Assembly (NCBI RefSeq): GCF_002007565.1
Contig: NZ_CP015625.1
Coordinates: 1,054,001-1,118,000 of the forward strand
Direction of reading: 5' to 3'
DNA length: 64,000 nt
From: Ditibartonella choladocola
GTDB lineage: Bacteria; Pseudomonadota; Alphaproteobacteria; Rhizobiales; Rhizobiaceae
Shown: piece by piece, positions 12,908 through 22,862 of the stretch
Numbering within the stretch: position 1 is the stretch's first letter
Layout: each line of letters opens with the position of its first letter
The notes under the pieces: generated by a model
Databases searched by the model: none
What the model saw: the letters and a program-made list of their open reading frames with translations, nothing else
What the model was told of the DNA's origin: nothing
Position numbers and translations under genes: made by a program

Positions 12908-13240
12908 ATGATGTGGACAAAACAGAAACGCAGATCAATCAAGGGGCGATTTATATTGCCGCTTATGACAATTGGTGTGCTCAGCTATTTTGGCTACCAC
13001 ATTTATCACGGTGAGTATGGATTATATTCGCGCGTCAAAGTAGAACAGCATATTGATAGTCTCAATAACGAGCTGAAATCTCTTGAAGAGCAACGTAAAG
13101 GAATTGAAAAAAAGGTTTCACTTTTAAAAGACGGGCATATCGAACGCGATATGCTTGATGAATATGCCCGTAAAAATTTAAATCTTTCCAAGCCGAATGA
13201 ATTTGTTATCCTGACGGGTCAAGGTGATCTGTCAAAATAA
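12908..13240 (+). CDS. ftsB: Septum formation initiator FtsB (DivIC family)
   Basis: A 110-residue bitopic protein: basic cytoplasmic N-terminus (KQKRRSIKGR), one membrane segment (about 14-32), and a periplasmic coiled coil (HIDSLNNELKSLEEQRKGIE) ending in the DMLDEYARKNLNLSKPNEFVIL block typical of the family. FtsB works with FtsL and FtsQ in activating septal peptidoglycan synthesis. AGGAAAG precedes ATG 12908 (a second ATG follows at once). Its position just before pdhA is conserved in rhizobia. Confidence 0.9.
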   Translation: MMWTKQKRRSIKGRFILPLMTIGVLSYFGYHIYHGEYGLYSRVKVEQHIDSLNNELKSLEEQRKGIEKKVSLLKDGHIERDMLDEYARKNLNLSKPNEFVILTGQGDLSK

Positions 13241-13368
13241 AAAAATTCTGTTCATTTCTTAAAAAACAATCATATCAATATTTTACACCACGTTTTACAA
13301 ACATTTATAGTGCTTGTATGTTCGGCGGGGAAAGCGTATTTTTAAAACACCAATTAAGGGAGTTTAAT

Positions 13369-14409
13369 ATGGCAGCACGGGCTAAAAAAACTTCTGCGAA
13401 AAAGACGCAGACCGTATTAACCAATACCGCCAGATCACCTGAGCCGGCGGAATTTACCAAAGAAGAAGAACTTCAGTTTTATCACGATATGCTTTTAATC
13501 CGACGGTTTGAAGAAAAAGCCGGTCAGCTTTATGGCATGGGCGTTATCGGCGGCTTCTGCCATCTCTATATCGGGCAAGAAGCGGTGGTAACCGGCACAG
13601 TCAAAGCGATCAAGGAAGGCGATCAGGTTATTACTTCCTATCGCGATCATGGTCATATGCTGGCGACAGGCATGAACCCCCGCGGTGTTATGGCCGAGCT
13701 TGCCGGCCGCAAAGACGGCTTTTCCAAGGGAAAGGGCGGTTCGATGCATATGTTTTCCAAGGAGAAAAATTTCTTTGGCGGGCATGGCATTGTCGGAGCC
13801 CAGGTGCCGATCGGAACGGGTTTGGCGTTCTCCAACAAATATTTGGGACGCGACAATGTAACGCTTGTCTATTTCGGTGACGGTGCGGCCAATCAGGGGC
13901 AGGTCTATGAAAGCTTCAATATGGCTTCGCTTTGGAAACTTCCTGTCGTTTACGTGATCGAAAACAACCAATATGCAATGGGAACGGCAGTTTCTCGTGC
14001 TTCTGCCGAGACCGATTTTTCACGTCGTGGTTTGTCTTTTGAAATTCCCGGCTATGTTGTCGATGGTATGGACGTTTGCGCTGTAAAATCGGCAGCCGAT
14101 GAGGCCGTCGCCTGGGCACGTTCAGGCAAAGGCCCGATTATTCTTGACATGCAAACATACCGTTATCGCGGCCATTCGATGTCGGATCCGGCAAAATACC
14201 GCACCAAGGAAGAAGTTGAAAAAGTCAAGACCGAACATGATCCGATCAATCAGGTGAAGAACCGTTGTATTAAAAAGGGTTGGGCAACCGAAGACGAACT
14301 GAAAGAGATTGACAAAAAGGTTCGTGCTGTTGTTGCCGATGCAGCAGACTTTGCGGAAAACGATCCTGAACCGGATGTTTCCGAACTCTATACCGATGTT
14401 CTTCTTTAA
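13369..14409 (+). CDS. pdhA: Pyruvate dehydrogenase E1 component, alpha subunit
   Basis: A 346-residue thiamine-diphosphate enzyme subunit that decarboxylates pyruvate within the PDH complex. The ThDP motif is seen as GDGAANQG followed about 30 residues later by [10 protein letters not shown]. The phosphorylation-loop-like [16 protein letters not shown] segment lies toward the C-terminus. AAGGGAG precedes ATG 13369, which decides the start over an upstream in-frame ATG at 13318. The Lys/Ala-rich first 25 residues are typical of rhizobial PdhA. It heads pdhA-pdhB-pdhC. Confidence 0.97.
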   Translation: MAARAKKTSAKKTQTVLTNTARSPEPAEFTKEEELQFYHDMLLIRRFEEKAGQLYGMGVIGGFCHLYIGQEAVVTGTVKAIKEGDQVITSYRDHGHMLATGMNPRGVMAELAGRKDGFSKGKGGSMHMFSKEKNFFGGHGIVGAQVPIGTGLAFSNKYLGRDNVTLVYFGDGAANQGQVYESFNMASLWKLPVVYVIENNQYAMGTAVSRASAETDFSRRGLSFEIPGYVVDGMDVCAVKSAADEAVAWARSGKGPIILDMQTYRYRGHSMSDPAKYRTKEEVEKVKTEHDPINQVKNRCIKKGWATEDELKEIDKKVRAVVADAADFAENDPEPDVSELYTDVLL

Positions 14410-14426
14410 TAGCGAGGAAAGCGACT

Positions 14427-15824
14427 ATGTCTATTGATATCTTGATGCCGGCGCTTTCGCCCACAATGGAAGAAGGCAAAATTTCAAAATGGGTCAAAAA
14501 GGAAGGCGATAAAGTCGAAGCCGGTGATGTTATTGCCGAAATCGAGACCGATAAAGCAACGATGGAAGTCGATGCTGCCGATGAAGGAACAATCGGCAAG
14601 ATTCTTGTTCCGGAAGGAACAGAGGGTGTGAAAGTCAATACGCCTATTGCTGTTTTGCTGGAAGATGGTGAAACAGTGGCAGACATTAAAAATGCGGTTA
14701 ATCCTGCAAAAGAAGCGGCTCCCAAAGCGCCGCAGCCTGCTGCACCTGCTCAAGCTGCGCCAGCCGCGTCTGTTGCTGCTGCGCCGAAACCTTCGCAACC
14801 TGTTGTCCAGTCCGATCCGGACATTCCGGCAGGAACAGAAATGGTCAAAATGACAGTTCGTGAAGCTTTGAATGAAGCTTTGGCAGAAGAAATGCGCCGT
14901 GATGACAAGGTTTTTCTGATTGGCGAAGAAGTTGCGCAATATCAGGGTGCTTATAAGGTCAGTCAGGGGCTGCTTGATGAATTCGGCGCACGACGTGTCA
15001 TTGATACGCCAATTACCGAACAGGGATTTGCCGGTCTTGGCGTTGGAGCGGCTTTTGGTGGCTTGCGTCCGGTTGTTGAATTCATGACGTTCAATTTTGC
15101 GATGCAGGCAATCGACCAGATTATAAATTCGGCTGCCAAGACACATTATATGTCGGGCGGACAGATGCATGCACCGATGGTCTTCCGTGGTCCGAATGGA
15201 GCGGCTTCGCGCGTTGGTGCGCAGCATTCCCAGTGCTATGCTTCGTGGTATAGTCATGTGCCGGGCTTGAAGGTTATCATGCCTTATACTGCCGCAGATG
15301 CAAAAGGTCTTCTAAAAGCTGCAATCCGCGATGATAATCCGGTCATTTTCCTTGAAAACGAATTGCTTTACGGCCATCAGTTCGATGTACCGAAGCTGGA
15401 TGATTTTGTTTTGCCGATAGGAAAAGCCCGTATCCATAAGGCCGGTAACGATGTTACGATCGTCGGTATGGGCATGGGAATGAATTATGCAGTTGAAGCA
15501 CTGCCGGAATTCGAGAAACTCGGAATTGATGTCGAGTTGATCGATTTGAGAACAGTTCGTCCTATGGATCTGCCGACCATTATCGAATCGGTGAAGAAAA
15601 CAGGTCGTCTGGTAACAATCGAAGAAGGTTTCCCGCAATCATCTGTCGGAACTGAAATTGCTACCCGTGTGATGCAGCAGGCATTTGATTATCTTGATGC
15701 ACCGATTGCCACAATTGCCGGCAAGGACGTTCCGATGCCTTATGCGGCGAACCTCGAAAAGCTTGCCTTGCCGAGCGTTGCCGAGGTCGTCGACGCGGTA
15801 AAATCTGTCACTTACAAAGCCTGA
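14427..15824 (+). CDS. pdhB: Pyruvate dehydrogenase E1 component, beta subunit with N-terminal lipoyl domain
   Basis: A 465-residue E1-beta with an N-terminal lipoyl domain (residues 1-80; the lipoylated Lys is in ETDKATMEV near residue 42), an Ala/Pro-rich linker (about 95-130), and the transketolase-like pyrimidine and C-terminal domains (about 140-465). A lipoyl domain on E1-beta as well as E2 is an alphaproteobacterial trait. It lies 17 bases after pdhA and 13 before pdhC. Confidence 0.97.
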   Translation: MSIDILMPALSPTMEEGKISKWVKKEGDKVEAGDVIAEIETDKATMEVDAADEGTIGKILVPEGTEGVKVNTPIAVLLEDGETVADIKNAVNPAKEAAPKAPQPAAPAQAAPAASVAAAPKPSQPVVQSDPDIPAGTEMVKMTVREALNEALAEEMRRDDKVFLIGEEVAQYQGAYKVSQGLLDEFGARRVIDTPITEQGFAGLGVGAAFGGLRPVVEFMTFNFAMQAIDQIINSAAKTHYMSGGQMHAPMVFRGPNGAASRVGAQHSQCYASWYSHVPGLKVIMPYTAADAKGLLKAAIRDDNPVIFLENELLYGHQFDVPKLDDFVLPIGKARIHKAGNDVTIVGMGMGMNYAVEALPEFEKLGIDVELIDLRTVRPMDLPTIIESVKKTGRLVTIEEGFPQSSVGTEIATRVMQQAFDYLDAPIATIAGKDVPMPYAANLEKLALPSVAEVVDAVKSVTYKA

Positions 15825-15837
15825 AGGAGACTGCACT

Positions 15838-17232
15838 ATGGCTATTAAAATTACGATGCCGGCGCTTTCTCCGACTATGGAAGAAGGAACTTTGTCAAAG
15901 TGGGACATCAAAGTCGGAGATAAAGTTTCACCCGGTGATACGGTTGCCGAAATTGAAACCGATAAAGCAACGATGGAAGTGGACGCGGCAGACGAGGGAA
16001 CGCTTGCAAAAATCGTTGTTCCTGCCGGCACACAAGGCGTGAAAGTCAATGCATTGATCGGTATTCTGGCGGAAGATGGTGAAAGTGCCGAGGATGCTAT
16101 TAAAGCGATTGAAGACGAAGAAAAGAAACAGGCTTCATCTTCTCCGACAACCGCGCAACCGGCTTCTCCTGCTGCTGCCCCGCAGAAAGCCGATGCGAGC
16201 GCGCCTGTTGCCGCAGCCGCCAGTCCAAATCCCGCTCCGGCAACTGCTGTGCCTCCGGCTTCCAAAGCTCCGGTGACAGACAAAGGAAACCGGATTTTCG
16301 CTTCCCCGTTGGCTCGCCGGCTTGCAAAACAAAACGGGCTTCAATTGGAGCTTATTTCGGGTACAGGACCACATGGACGCATCATCAAACGCGATATTGA
16401 TGCGGCATTGTCAAATGGTACCGGTAAGGCTGCGCCTGCGACTGCACAGGCTGTCGAAACTCCTGCTTCGGCCGGTAGCTCGTCGTCGGACGAACAGGTA
16501 TTGAAGCTCTTCAATACCGATGAATACGAGATTGTTCCTCACGATGGTATGCGCAAAACCATTGCCAAACGTCTGGTTGAATCAAAACACACAGTTCCGC
16601 ATTTTTATGTCACAATCGATTGCGAGCTTGATGCCTTGTTGAAATTGCGTGCCGAATTGAATGCGGCAGCTCCAATGGTTAAAACAAGTGCAGGCGAAAA
16701 ACCGGCTTATAAGCTTTCGGTCAATGATATGGTTATCAAGGCGACTGCGTTGGCACTTAAAGCCGTTCCGGATGCCAATGTTTCGTGGCTTGATAGCGGT
16801 ATGATGCGCCATAAATTTGTGGATGTCGGGGTCGCCGTTTCCATTCCGAACGGATTGATTACTCCGATCATCAAACATGCCGAGGAAAAATCGCTTTCGA
16901 CGATTTCCAATGCAATGAAAGATCTGGCAAAACGGGCGCGCGAACGCAAGTTGAAACCCGAAGAATATCAGGGTGGAACGACTGCCGTTTCCAATATGGG
17001 TATGTATGGCGTCAAAGATTTCTGCGCCATTATCAACCCGCCACATGCAACGATCTTTGCGATCGGTGCCGGTGAACAGCGTGCTGTTGTCAAAAACGGT
17101 GCATTGGCTATTGCCACTGTGATGTCGGTTACATTATCAACCGACCACCGCGCAGTAGACGGTGCACTCGCAGCAGAACTCGCACAAGCCTTCAAAAAGT
17201 TCATTGAAAACCCGATGAGCATGTTGGTGTAA
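15838..17232 (+). CDS. pdhC: Dihydrolipoamide acetyltransferase, PDH E2 component
   Basis: A 464-residue E2: lipoyl domain (1-80, ETDKATMEV), Ala/Pro linker (about 100-145), peripheral subunit-binding domain (RIFASPLARRLAKQNG through GPHGRIIKRDI, about 150-187), second linker, and catalytic domain with STDHRAVDGA containing the HxxxDG active site. It forms the PDH core and transfers acetyl groups to CoA. AAGGAG precedes the ATG. Only two bases separate its stop from the degenerate hydrolase that follows. Confidence 0.97.
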   Translation: MAIKITMPALSPTMEEGTLSKWDIKVGDKVSPGDTVAEIETDKATMEVDAADEGTLAKIVVPAGTQGVKVNALIGILAEDGESAEDAIKAIEDEEKKQASSSPTTAQPASPAAAPQKADASAPVAAAASPNPAPATAVPPASKAPVTDKGNRIFASPLARRLAKQNGLQLELISGTGPHGRIIKRDIDAALSNGTGKAAPATAQAVETPASAGSSSSDEQVLKLFNTDEYEIVPHDGMRKTIAKRLVESKHTVPHFYVTIDCELDALLKLRAELNAAAPMVKTSAGEKPAYKLSVNDMVIKATALALKAVPDANVSWLDSGMMRHKFVDVGVAVSIPNGLITPIIKHAEEKSLSTISNAMKDLAKRARERKLKPEEYQGGTTAVSNMGMYGVKDFCAIINPPHATIFAIGAGEQRAVVKNGALAIATVMSVTLSTDHRAVDGALAAELAQAFKKFIENPMSMLV

Positions 17233-17234
17233 TA

Positions 17235-17918
17235 ATGAAAAAAACTGTTCCGGCTTATGGAGATACCCCGTCACGGGGATTAAATCTGATAAACCAAACA
17301 CGTCACGCAAACGAAATTCGTTGGCCCCGTGTGCCGGAACAGCAATTTGAAGGTTCGGTTGAAGTTGTAGAGGCGGCATTGTGCAGATGCATGAATTGTT
17401 TCAGCGATACAACTTCAATCGGAGTTCGTGATGGTTCGACGAGATTTCCCAGGGTTTCAGGCTTTGGTTGGCCGCTTGATCTCGGAATGATTATGCTTGC
17501 AACAAATGACGTGAAAACATGTGTTGCAAAGAAAAGAATGGCAGCAAGTGAAGGAATGGAAAGACCGGCTGAAAACGTCCGCTCCCATTCTCATCCACTG
17601 CAAAGCGAACCATCGGAAATTATTTTTGTTTCGCCACTTCATGCGGCAGAAACAATCCATCCCTTGCGTAGCGGGCTTTTTAACGGCACTGTTGCCAAAT
17701 CGGGAAAGCCCGCAAGTTTCTCACCGGATATTGCTGACGAGATGGAATGTGCCTTCTTCGACGCGGCGTCTGTCCCTCTTGTGTCACCACTTGATGGTGT
17801 GCACTTGATGAAAACAACACAAAAGCAATTGGCAAAGGGCTTCAACCATTGGTGCATGTCGTTCCCGGCCTCTCGCTCTATCTTTCCCCATGGAGGAAAA
17901 ATTGGCAAATTCGTATGA
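17235..17918 (+). pseudogene. Degenerate SGNH/GDSL-type hydrolase between pdhC and lpd
   Basis: The frame is open for 227 codons but matches, from memory, the GDSL hydrolase that sits between pdhC and lpd in other rhizobia, with its active site ruined. GDS is GDT (residues 9-11), the block II Gly-rich GLNGRTT region is ALCRCMN, and GxND is ATND (89-92). Only the DxxH pair survives as DGVH (187-190). After His-Leu, dropping to the next frame restores family-like DENNTKAIGKGLQPLV, as if one G was lost at 17807/17808. The tail then runs into lpd. It looks like a gene drifting to inactivity while kept open for passage of the operon message. Confidence 0.65.
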
Positions 17919-19362
17919 TGTTATTGTTATAGGTTCTGGCCCCGGCGGATATGTGACCGCAATCCGTTCAGCACAATTAGGCTTTAAAACTGCAATTGTC
18001 GAACGCGAACACCTCGGAGGCATCTGTCTTAATTGGGGATGTATCCCGACAAAAGCACTGCTTAGAACAGCAGAAATCAAGCATTTTAGCGAACATGCCA
18101 AAGATTATGGTTTGAAACTCAATGGTTCGATCGAAGCGGATATAAAGGATGTTGTCCAGCGTTCCCGCAATGTTTCTGCCCGCCTTAATGCAGGTGTCGG
18201 CTATTTGATGAAGAAGAACAAGATTGATGTTATCTGGGGTGAAGCCAAGCTGACAAAGGCCGCGACAGACGGTGGACTTGGCGAAATCGTTGTCGGAAAA
18301 ATAACCAAAAAAATTATGCAGCCGCAAAATCCGGTTCCCAAGGGCACATTGGGGGAGGGAACATATCAGGCCAAACACATTATTGTCGCAACCGGCGCGC
18401 GTCCGCGCACTTTGCCTGGTATCGAACCCGACGGCAAACTGGTTTGGACCTATTTTGAGGCGATGGTTCCGGAAACCATGCCGAAATCCATCGTCGTTAT
18501 GGGGTCGGGTGCTATCGGAATCGAATTTGCCTCCTTTTATCGTGATATGGGGGCGGAAGTTACAGTTGTGGAAATGATGCCGCAAATCATGCCGGTTGAA
18601 GATGCGGAAATTTCCGCTTTCGCCCGCAAGCAATTGGAGAAAAAAGGTATCCGAATCCTTACCGAAGCAAAGGTTTCGAAAATCGAAAAAACGTCCAATT
18701 CTGTGACAGCCCATATTGATATAAATGGCAAAACCGAGACAATCACTGCCGATCGTCTGATTTCTGCAGTCGGCGTGCAGGGCAATATAGAAAACATCGG
18801 CCTGGAAGCGTTAGGAGTAAAAACCGAACGCGGTTGTGTCGTAATTGATGAGTGGGGACGCACCAACGTTCCCGGTATTTACGCTATCGGTGATGTAGCC
18901 GGAGCACCGATGCTTGCCCATAAGGCTGAAGAAGAAGGTGTGATCTGTGTCGAGCATATTGCAGGGCTTGAAACAGCCGAACCGTTGGACAAGAAAAAGA
19001 TTCCCGGTTGCACCTATTGCACACCGCAAGTTGCCTCTGTCGGGCTTACGGAAGCAAAGGCCAAGGCCGCAGGCTATGACATAAGGGTCGGGCATTTTTC
19101 GTTCTCGGCTAACGGCAAGGCAATTGCCATGGGCGAGGATCAAGGAATTGTCAAAACCATATTTGACAAGAAAACCGGCCAATTGCTTGGTGCACATATG
19201 GTTGGTGCAGAAGTAACAGAATTGATTGAAGGTTTTGTGGTTGCTATGAATCTTGAAACCACCGAAGAAGAATTGATGCATACAGTCTTTCCTCATCCCA
19301 CACTTTCGGAAATGATGAAGGAAAGTGTTCTGGATGCATATGGTCAGGTGTTGAACGCCTGA
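17902..19362 (+). CDS. lpd: Dihydrolipoyl dehydrogenase (PDH E3)
   Basis: FAD disulfide oxidoreductase that reoxidises dihydrolipoamide. It shows the FAD motif VIGSGPGGYVTAI, redox-active GGICLNWGCIPTK (two Cys), NAD motif VVMGSGAIGIEFAS, the second FAD segment YAIGDVAG, and the C-terminal HPHPTLSE His-Glu. I prefer a TTG start at 17902 (LANSYDVIV): GGAGG lies five to ten bases upstream and the start matches the family length of about 486. The ATG at 17890 would put that Shine-Dalgarno inside the gene. It overlaps the tail of the degenerate hydrolase. Confidence 0.96.
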   Translation: MANSYDVIVIGSGPGGYVTAIRSAQLGFKTAIVEREHLGGICLNWGCIPTKALLRTAEIKHFSEHAKDYGLKLNGSIEADIKDVVQRSRNVSARLNAGVGYLMKKNKIDVIWGEAKLTKAATDGGLGEIVVGKITKKIMQPQNPVPKGTLGEGTYQAKHIIVATGARPRTLPGIEPDGKLVWTYFEAMVPETMPKSIVVMGSGAIGIEFASFYRDMGAEVTVVEMMPQIMPVEDAEISAFARKQLEKKGIRILTEAKVSKIEKTSNSVTAHIDINGKTETITADRLISAVGVQGNIENIGLEALGVKTERGCVVIDEWGRTNVPGIYAIGDVAGAPMLAHKAEEEGVICVEHIAGLETAEPLDKKKIPGCTYCTPQVASVGLTEAKAKAAGYDIRVGHFSFSANGKAIAMGEDQGIVKTIFDKKTGQLLGAHMVGAEVTELIEGFVVAMNLETTEEELMHTVFPHPTLSEMMKESVLDAYGQVLNA

Positions 19363-19366
19363 CAAA

Positions 19367-19394
19367 CATCAAGAAGTGAATTGCAATCTTGATG
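19367..19394 (+). other. Hairpin between lpd and lipA
   Basis: CATCAAGA (19367-19374) and TCTTGATG (19387-19394) pair over 8 bp with a 12-base loop. No T run follows, so it is more likely an RNA stability or attenuation element than a terminator. Confidence 0.45.
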
Positions 19395-19435
19395 CTTATA
19401 CTCCATATGAAGTGGGAAAGAGCGTGAGGTACTAA

Positions 19436-20404
19436 ATGGTAACCGTTGTTGACACTTTATCGCAGAAGCGGGTACGGCATCCGGAGAAAGCCAATCGTCC
19501 GGATTCAGAGGTTCTGAAAAAACCTGACTGGATCAGGGTGAAGGCGCCGTCGTTACGTGGGCAATATGCCGAAACCCGTCATATTGTTCGTGATAACAAT
19601 CTGGTGACGGTTTGCGAAGAGGCCGGTTGTCCCAATGTGGGCGAATGCTGGACGCAGAGGCACGCAAGTTTCATGATTTTGGGTGCAATATGCACGCGCG
19701 CATGTGCTTTTTGTAATGTTGCAACCGGCATACCTCTTCCTGTTGACAAAGATGAACCGGAACGGGTTGCCGATGCAGTCAGACAAATGGCGCTCAAACA
19801 TGTGGTTATCACCTCTGTTGATCGCGATGACCTTCCCGATGGCGGAGCCCAGCATTATGCCGATGTGATTCATGCGATCAGAAGAAAGTCTCCTGGTACG
19901 ACTATTGAAATTCTCACACCTGATTTCCGTCATAAGGAAGGCGCACTTGAAACTGTGGTAGCGGCCAAGCCGGATGTGTTTAACCATAATCTTGAAACCG
20001 TGCCGTCAAAGTATCTGACGGTGCGTCCGGGTGCGCGCTATTTTCATTCGATCAGACTTTTACAACGTGTCAAAGAGCTTGACCCGTCGATCTTTACAAA
20101 GTCCGGTATTATGGTCGGACTCGGTGAAGAACGGAATGAAGTCCTTCAATTGATGGATGATTTGCGCTCCGCCGATGTTGATTTCATGACGATTGGCCAA
20201 TATTTGCAACCCACTCGTAAACATCATCCTGTTATCCGTTTTGTTACGCCGGAAGAGTTCAAATCCTATGCTATTATCGGCAAAACCAAGGGATTTCTTC
20301 ATATGTCGTCAAGCCCGCTAACCCGTTCGTCACATCATGCGGGTGAAGATTTTGAAGCACTCAGAAAAGCGCGGGCGGAAAAACTGGCTCAAAAACGCGG
20401 ATAA
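19436..20404 (+). CDS. lipA: Lipoyl synthase
   Basis: A 322-residue radical SAM enzyme inserting two sulfurs into octanoyl groups on lipoyl domains such as those of pdhB and pdhC just upstream. The auxiliary cluster motif [12 protein letters not shown] and the radical SAM motif CTRACAFC are both present, with the C-terminal SSPLTRSS segment carrying the auxiliary-cluster Ser. GAGG precedes the ATG. Confidence 0.97.
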   Translation: MVTVVDTLSQKRVRHPEKANRPDSEVLKKPDWIRVKAPSLRGQYAETRHIVRDNNLVTVCEEAGCPNVGECWTQRHASFMILGAICTRACAFCNVATGIPLPVDKDEPERVADAVRQMALKHVVITSVDRDDLPDGGAQHYADVIHAIRRKSPGTTIEILTPDFRHKEGALETVVAAKPDVFNHNLETVPSKYLTVRPGARYFHSIRLLQRVKELDPSIFTKSGIMVGLGEERNEVLQLMDDLRSADVDFMTIGQYLQPTRKHHPVIRFVTPEEFKSYAIIGKTKGFLHMSSSPLTRSSHHAGEDFEALRKARAEKLAQKRG

Positions 20405-20407
20405 AGA

Positions 20408-20869
20408 ATGCCGAAATTCAATACCCACCGGCAAGTCAAACATACCGATCTGGAGATGTTCAATCTCGTTTCGGATATTGAGTGCTATCCGGAATTTTTA
20501 CCGATGTGTGAATCTCTCAATATCCGCTCACGTGAAGAACGGAGCGATAAAACATTGCTTACCGCCGATATGACTGTCGGCTATAAAATGATAAGGGAAA
20601 CTTTTACCACTCAGGTTTTGCTTAATCCCGCTGAAAGACGTATTGACGTACGTTATATTGATGGCCCTTTCCGTTATCTTGAAAACCGTTGGATATTCAA
20701 GTCGCTCGAAGACGGTAAATCATGCGATGTCGAATTCTATATCGATTACGAGTTCAAAAGCCGGATGCTTGGCGTGCTTATGGGCGCGATGTTCGATATT
20801 GCATTCAAACGCTTCACCGAAGCTTTTGAAGCGCGTGCCGACAAAATATATGGCTTGGCTCAAGCCTGA
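20408..20869 (+). CDS. RatA/COQ10-family START-fold protein
   Basis: A 153-residue polyketide-cyclase-like protein beginning MPKFNTHRQVKHTDLEMFNLVSDIECYPEFLP, typical of the RatA/COQ10 family. Members are annotated either as a ribosome-association toxin or as a ubiquinone-binding chaperone. Three bases separate it from lipA. Adjacency to lipA is conserved in rhizobia and favours a housekeeping, respiratory role over a toxin; no antitoxin partner is present. Confidence 0.85.
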   Translation: MPKFNTHRQVKHTDLEMFNLVSDIECYPEFLPMCESLNIRSREERSDKTLLTADMTVGYKMIRETFTTQVLLNPAERRIDVRYIDGPFRYLENRWIFKSLEDGKSCDVEFYIDYEFKSRMLGVLMGAMFDIAFKRFTEAFEARADKIYGLAQA

Positions 20870-21052
20870 TTATTTTATCAGCGTGGTTCTTCCCGCTTGT
20901 CATCCTGTTTTGAAAGCCGGTTGAACAACACCCTTAAAAACTTGATAAAATAAATAAAGTTTAATGAAATCAATAGATTAAATAAGTTTAAGTTTTCTTT
21001 TGTGAATTGGATTCTATTTTCTTGTAATGAAGAAAATGAGTTTTAGCTTATA

Positions 21053-22402
21053 ATGAGAAACTTGAAGATTTCGTATTTTCTAATCGTCCTGATTTCTATT
21101 GCGGTGTGGTTGGCAACCGGTGAAATTTTTGGCATCACTCGCGGTTATTTTGCTTTCCGGTCCGAGGCCATTCAATTGACAGGACTTGTCGCTTTCGTGG
21201 CAATGAGCATTGATGTGGTGATTGCCTGTCGTCTTAAAGTGTTAGATGATGCATTGGGCGGGTTGGACAAGGCCTATCGGCTCCATAAATGGCTTGGTAT
21301 CACCGCACTTCTTACTGCCATCATGCATTTTCTCCTTGCCAAAGGAACAAAATGGGCCGTCGGCTGGGGGTGGTTGACAAGGCCTTCCCGCCATATTGAT
21401 TTGGCCACAATGCCGGAAAAAGTCGGGCTTGAATATGTTTTCTCTGCATTCAGAAAAAATGCGGAAGTTTTTGGGGAATGGGCCTTTTATATAGCTGTAG
21501 TGCTTTGTCTTATCGCACTCATAAAACGTATTCCTTACCGTTTATTTGCGCATGTCCATACAATTTTCGCGGCGGTTTATCTCGTTCTGGTTTTTCATGC
21601 GGTTATTTTGACGAAATTTGCCTATTGGAACGAGCCTTTCGGGCTTCTTGTATTCGGCTTGTCAATTTTCGGGTCTATTGCTGCCATCACAATATTGCTG
21701 AAAAGATCGGGCTTTGGACGTAAAATCATGGCGACAATCGTAGGCAACAGGATCGGTACGTTAAATCATGTCATGCATCTGACGTTGAAAGTTTCCGATA
21801 AATGGTCGGGGCATAAAAGTGGCCAATTCGCCTTTGTGACATTGGATAAAGGAGAGGGAGCACATCCGTTCACGATTGCCTCTTCCTGGAATCCGGAAAA
21901 CCGCTTGCTAACGTTCTTTGTCAAAGGACTTGGTGATTACACAGATAAACTTTTGAAACGAAATCTGCTTCATAAGAAAGTGCGTATTGAAGGTCCTTAT
22001 GGCAAGTTCTGCTTTTCTGATGATAAATCGCATGACCAGATATGGATTGGCGCAGGAATTGGAATTACACCATTTTTAGCCAGACTTGACGAATTGGCCT
22101 CACGACAGGAAAACCGCAATTCTCAAATAAATTTTGTTTATATCGCTCAAGCACTTGATGATGATGACGAGAAAAAGCTTTCGCAATTGGCGCGGTCGGC
22201 GGGTGTCGTTCTAACGCTCTGGCTAACACCGAAACAGGGAAGATTTAACGGAACTCTGTTGCGAAAAATGTTTGCGGATTGGGAACAATCATCAATCTGG
22301 TTTTGTGGTCCGAAAAATTTTGGTGAAACCCTGGAAAATGAAATGGTTCAATGCGGATTTGACCGCCAAAAATTTCATCGCGAATTATTTGAATTGCGTT
22401 GA
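21053..22402 (+). CDS. Ferric-reductase-like transmembrane flavoprotein
   Basis: A 449-residue protein with about six membrane helices in residues 1-220 containing paired His candidates for heme (LHKWLGITALLTAIMHF, FAHVHTIFAAVYLVLVFHAVIL), then a ferredoxin-NADP reductase-like part: FAD motif HPFTIAS near residue 270 and NAD(P) motif IGAGIGITPF near 333. It resembles bacterial NOX/FRE-type oxidoreductases that pass electrons from NAD(P)H across the membrane to ferric iron or oxygen. The upstream 180 bases are very AT-rich. It interrupts the usual ratA-cinA adjacency and lies about 2.3 kb from rirA. Confidence 0.85.
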   Translation: MRNLKISYFLIVLISIAVWLATGEIFGITRGYFAFRSEAIQLTGLVAFVAMSIDVVIACRLKVLDDALGGLDKAYRLHKWLGITALLTAIMHFLLAKGTKWAVGWGWLTRPSRHIDLATMPEKVGLEYVFSAFRKNAEVFGEWAFYIAVVLCLIALIKRIPYRLFAHVHTIFAAVYLVLVFHAVILTKFAYWNEPFGLLVFGLSIFGSIAAITILLKRSGFGRKIMATIVGNRIGTLNHVMHLTLKVSDKWSGHKSGQFAFVTLDKGEGAHPFTIASSWNPENRLLTFFVKGLGDYTDKLLKRNLLHKKVRIEGPYGKFCFSDDKSHDQIWIGAGIGITPFLARLDELASRQENRNSQINFVYIAQALDDDDEKKLSQLARSAGVVLTLWLTPKQGRFNGTLLRKMFADWEQSSIWFCGPKNFGETLENEMVQCGFDRQKFHRELFELR

Positions 22403-22526
22403 ACAGGCGGTGGAACGAATTTTGTTTGTTACGACAAAATTTTAGAGCCAATAGCAGTTGAGATTGCCCGCTCCGGTAACACCCCGCTATAGTTCGTCAA
22501 ATAATCGGTCAATTATCGGGCGAAGA

Positions 22527-22862
22527 TCAATGAATGTGTTTTAATGGAAGAACAATCGGTTGAACCTTGTAAGCCATCTGGCGAGGCAAAACGCGGTAAA
22601 TAACTTCACCGTCAATGTCGTTCTGGCAATAAGCTTCCGGCGTTAACCCGAATTTCTTTTCGCCAATCGTTAATCGTTTAAATGCCGTTTTACCGGTTTT
22701 TCGTGCAAATGCGGATGCTGCTTGCAGACTATATTGGACACAAATTGCAGACTATATATGAAAACTCTGTAGTTTGGCCGGACGGTTGTTTTAGTTGTTT
22801 CGCATATCGGGGACGCAGGGTAAAATCGAATCCGCTACATTGCAAAAAGACGGAGACGGGCA
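22527..22862 (-). pseudogene. Remnant of a protein gene, possibly a lipid (diacylglycerol) kinase C-terminus
   Basis: Reading the minus strand to a TGA at 22527 gives FKRLTIGEKKFGLTPEAY, then a segment with NDIDGEVIYRVLPRQ and a PIVLPLK end. This has protein-like character and the IDGE...P...VLP layout seen at the end of YegS/DagK-family kinases. Upstream, a different frame carries RPRYAKQLKQPSGQ and FSYIVC before stops, with a 23-bp duplication between the two pieces. No start codon or intact frame exists. The identification is tentative; that it is decayed coding DNA is more secure. Confidence 0.38.
22722..22757. repeat. 23-bp tandem duplication
   Basis: TTGCAGACTATAT occurs at 22722-22734 and again at 22745-22757, giving a 23-base period. 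The copy lies inside the gene remnant and shifts its reading frame. Confidence 0.75.

Noticed and set aside
20408-20869. RatA-type gene as part of a toxin-antitoxin system
   Set aside because: There is no ratB-like partner. The gene is tightly linked to lipA as in other rhizobia, which fits a COQ10-like housekeeping role.
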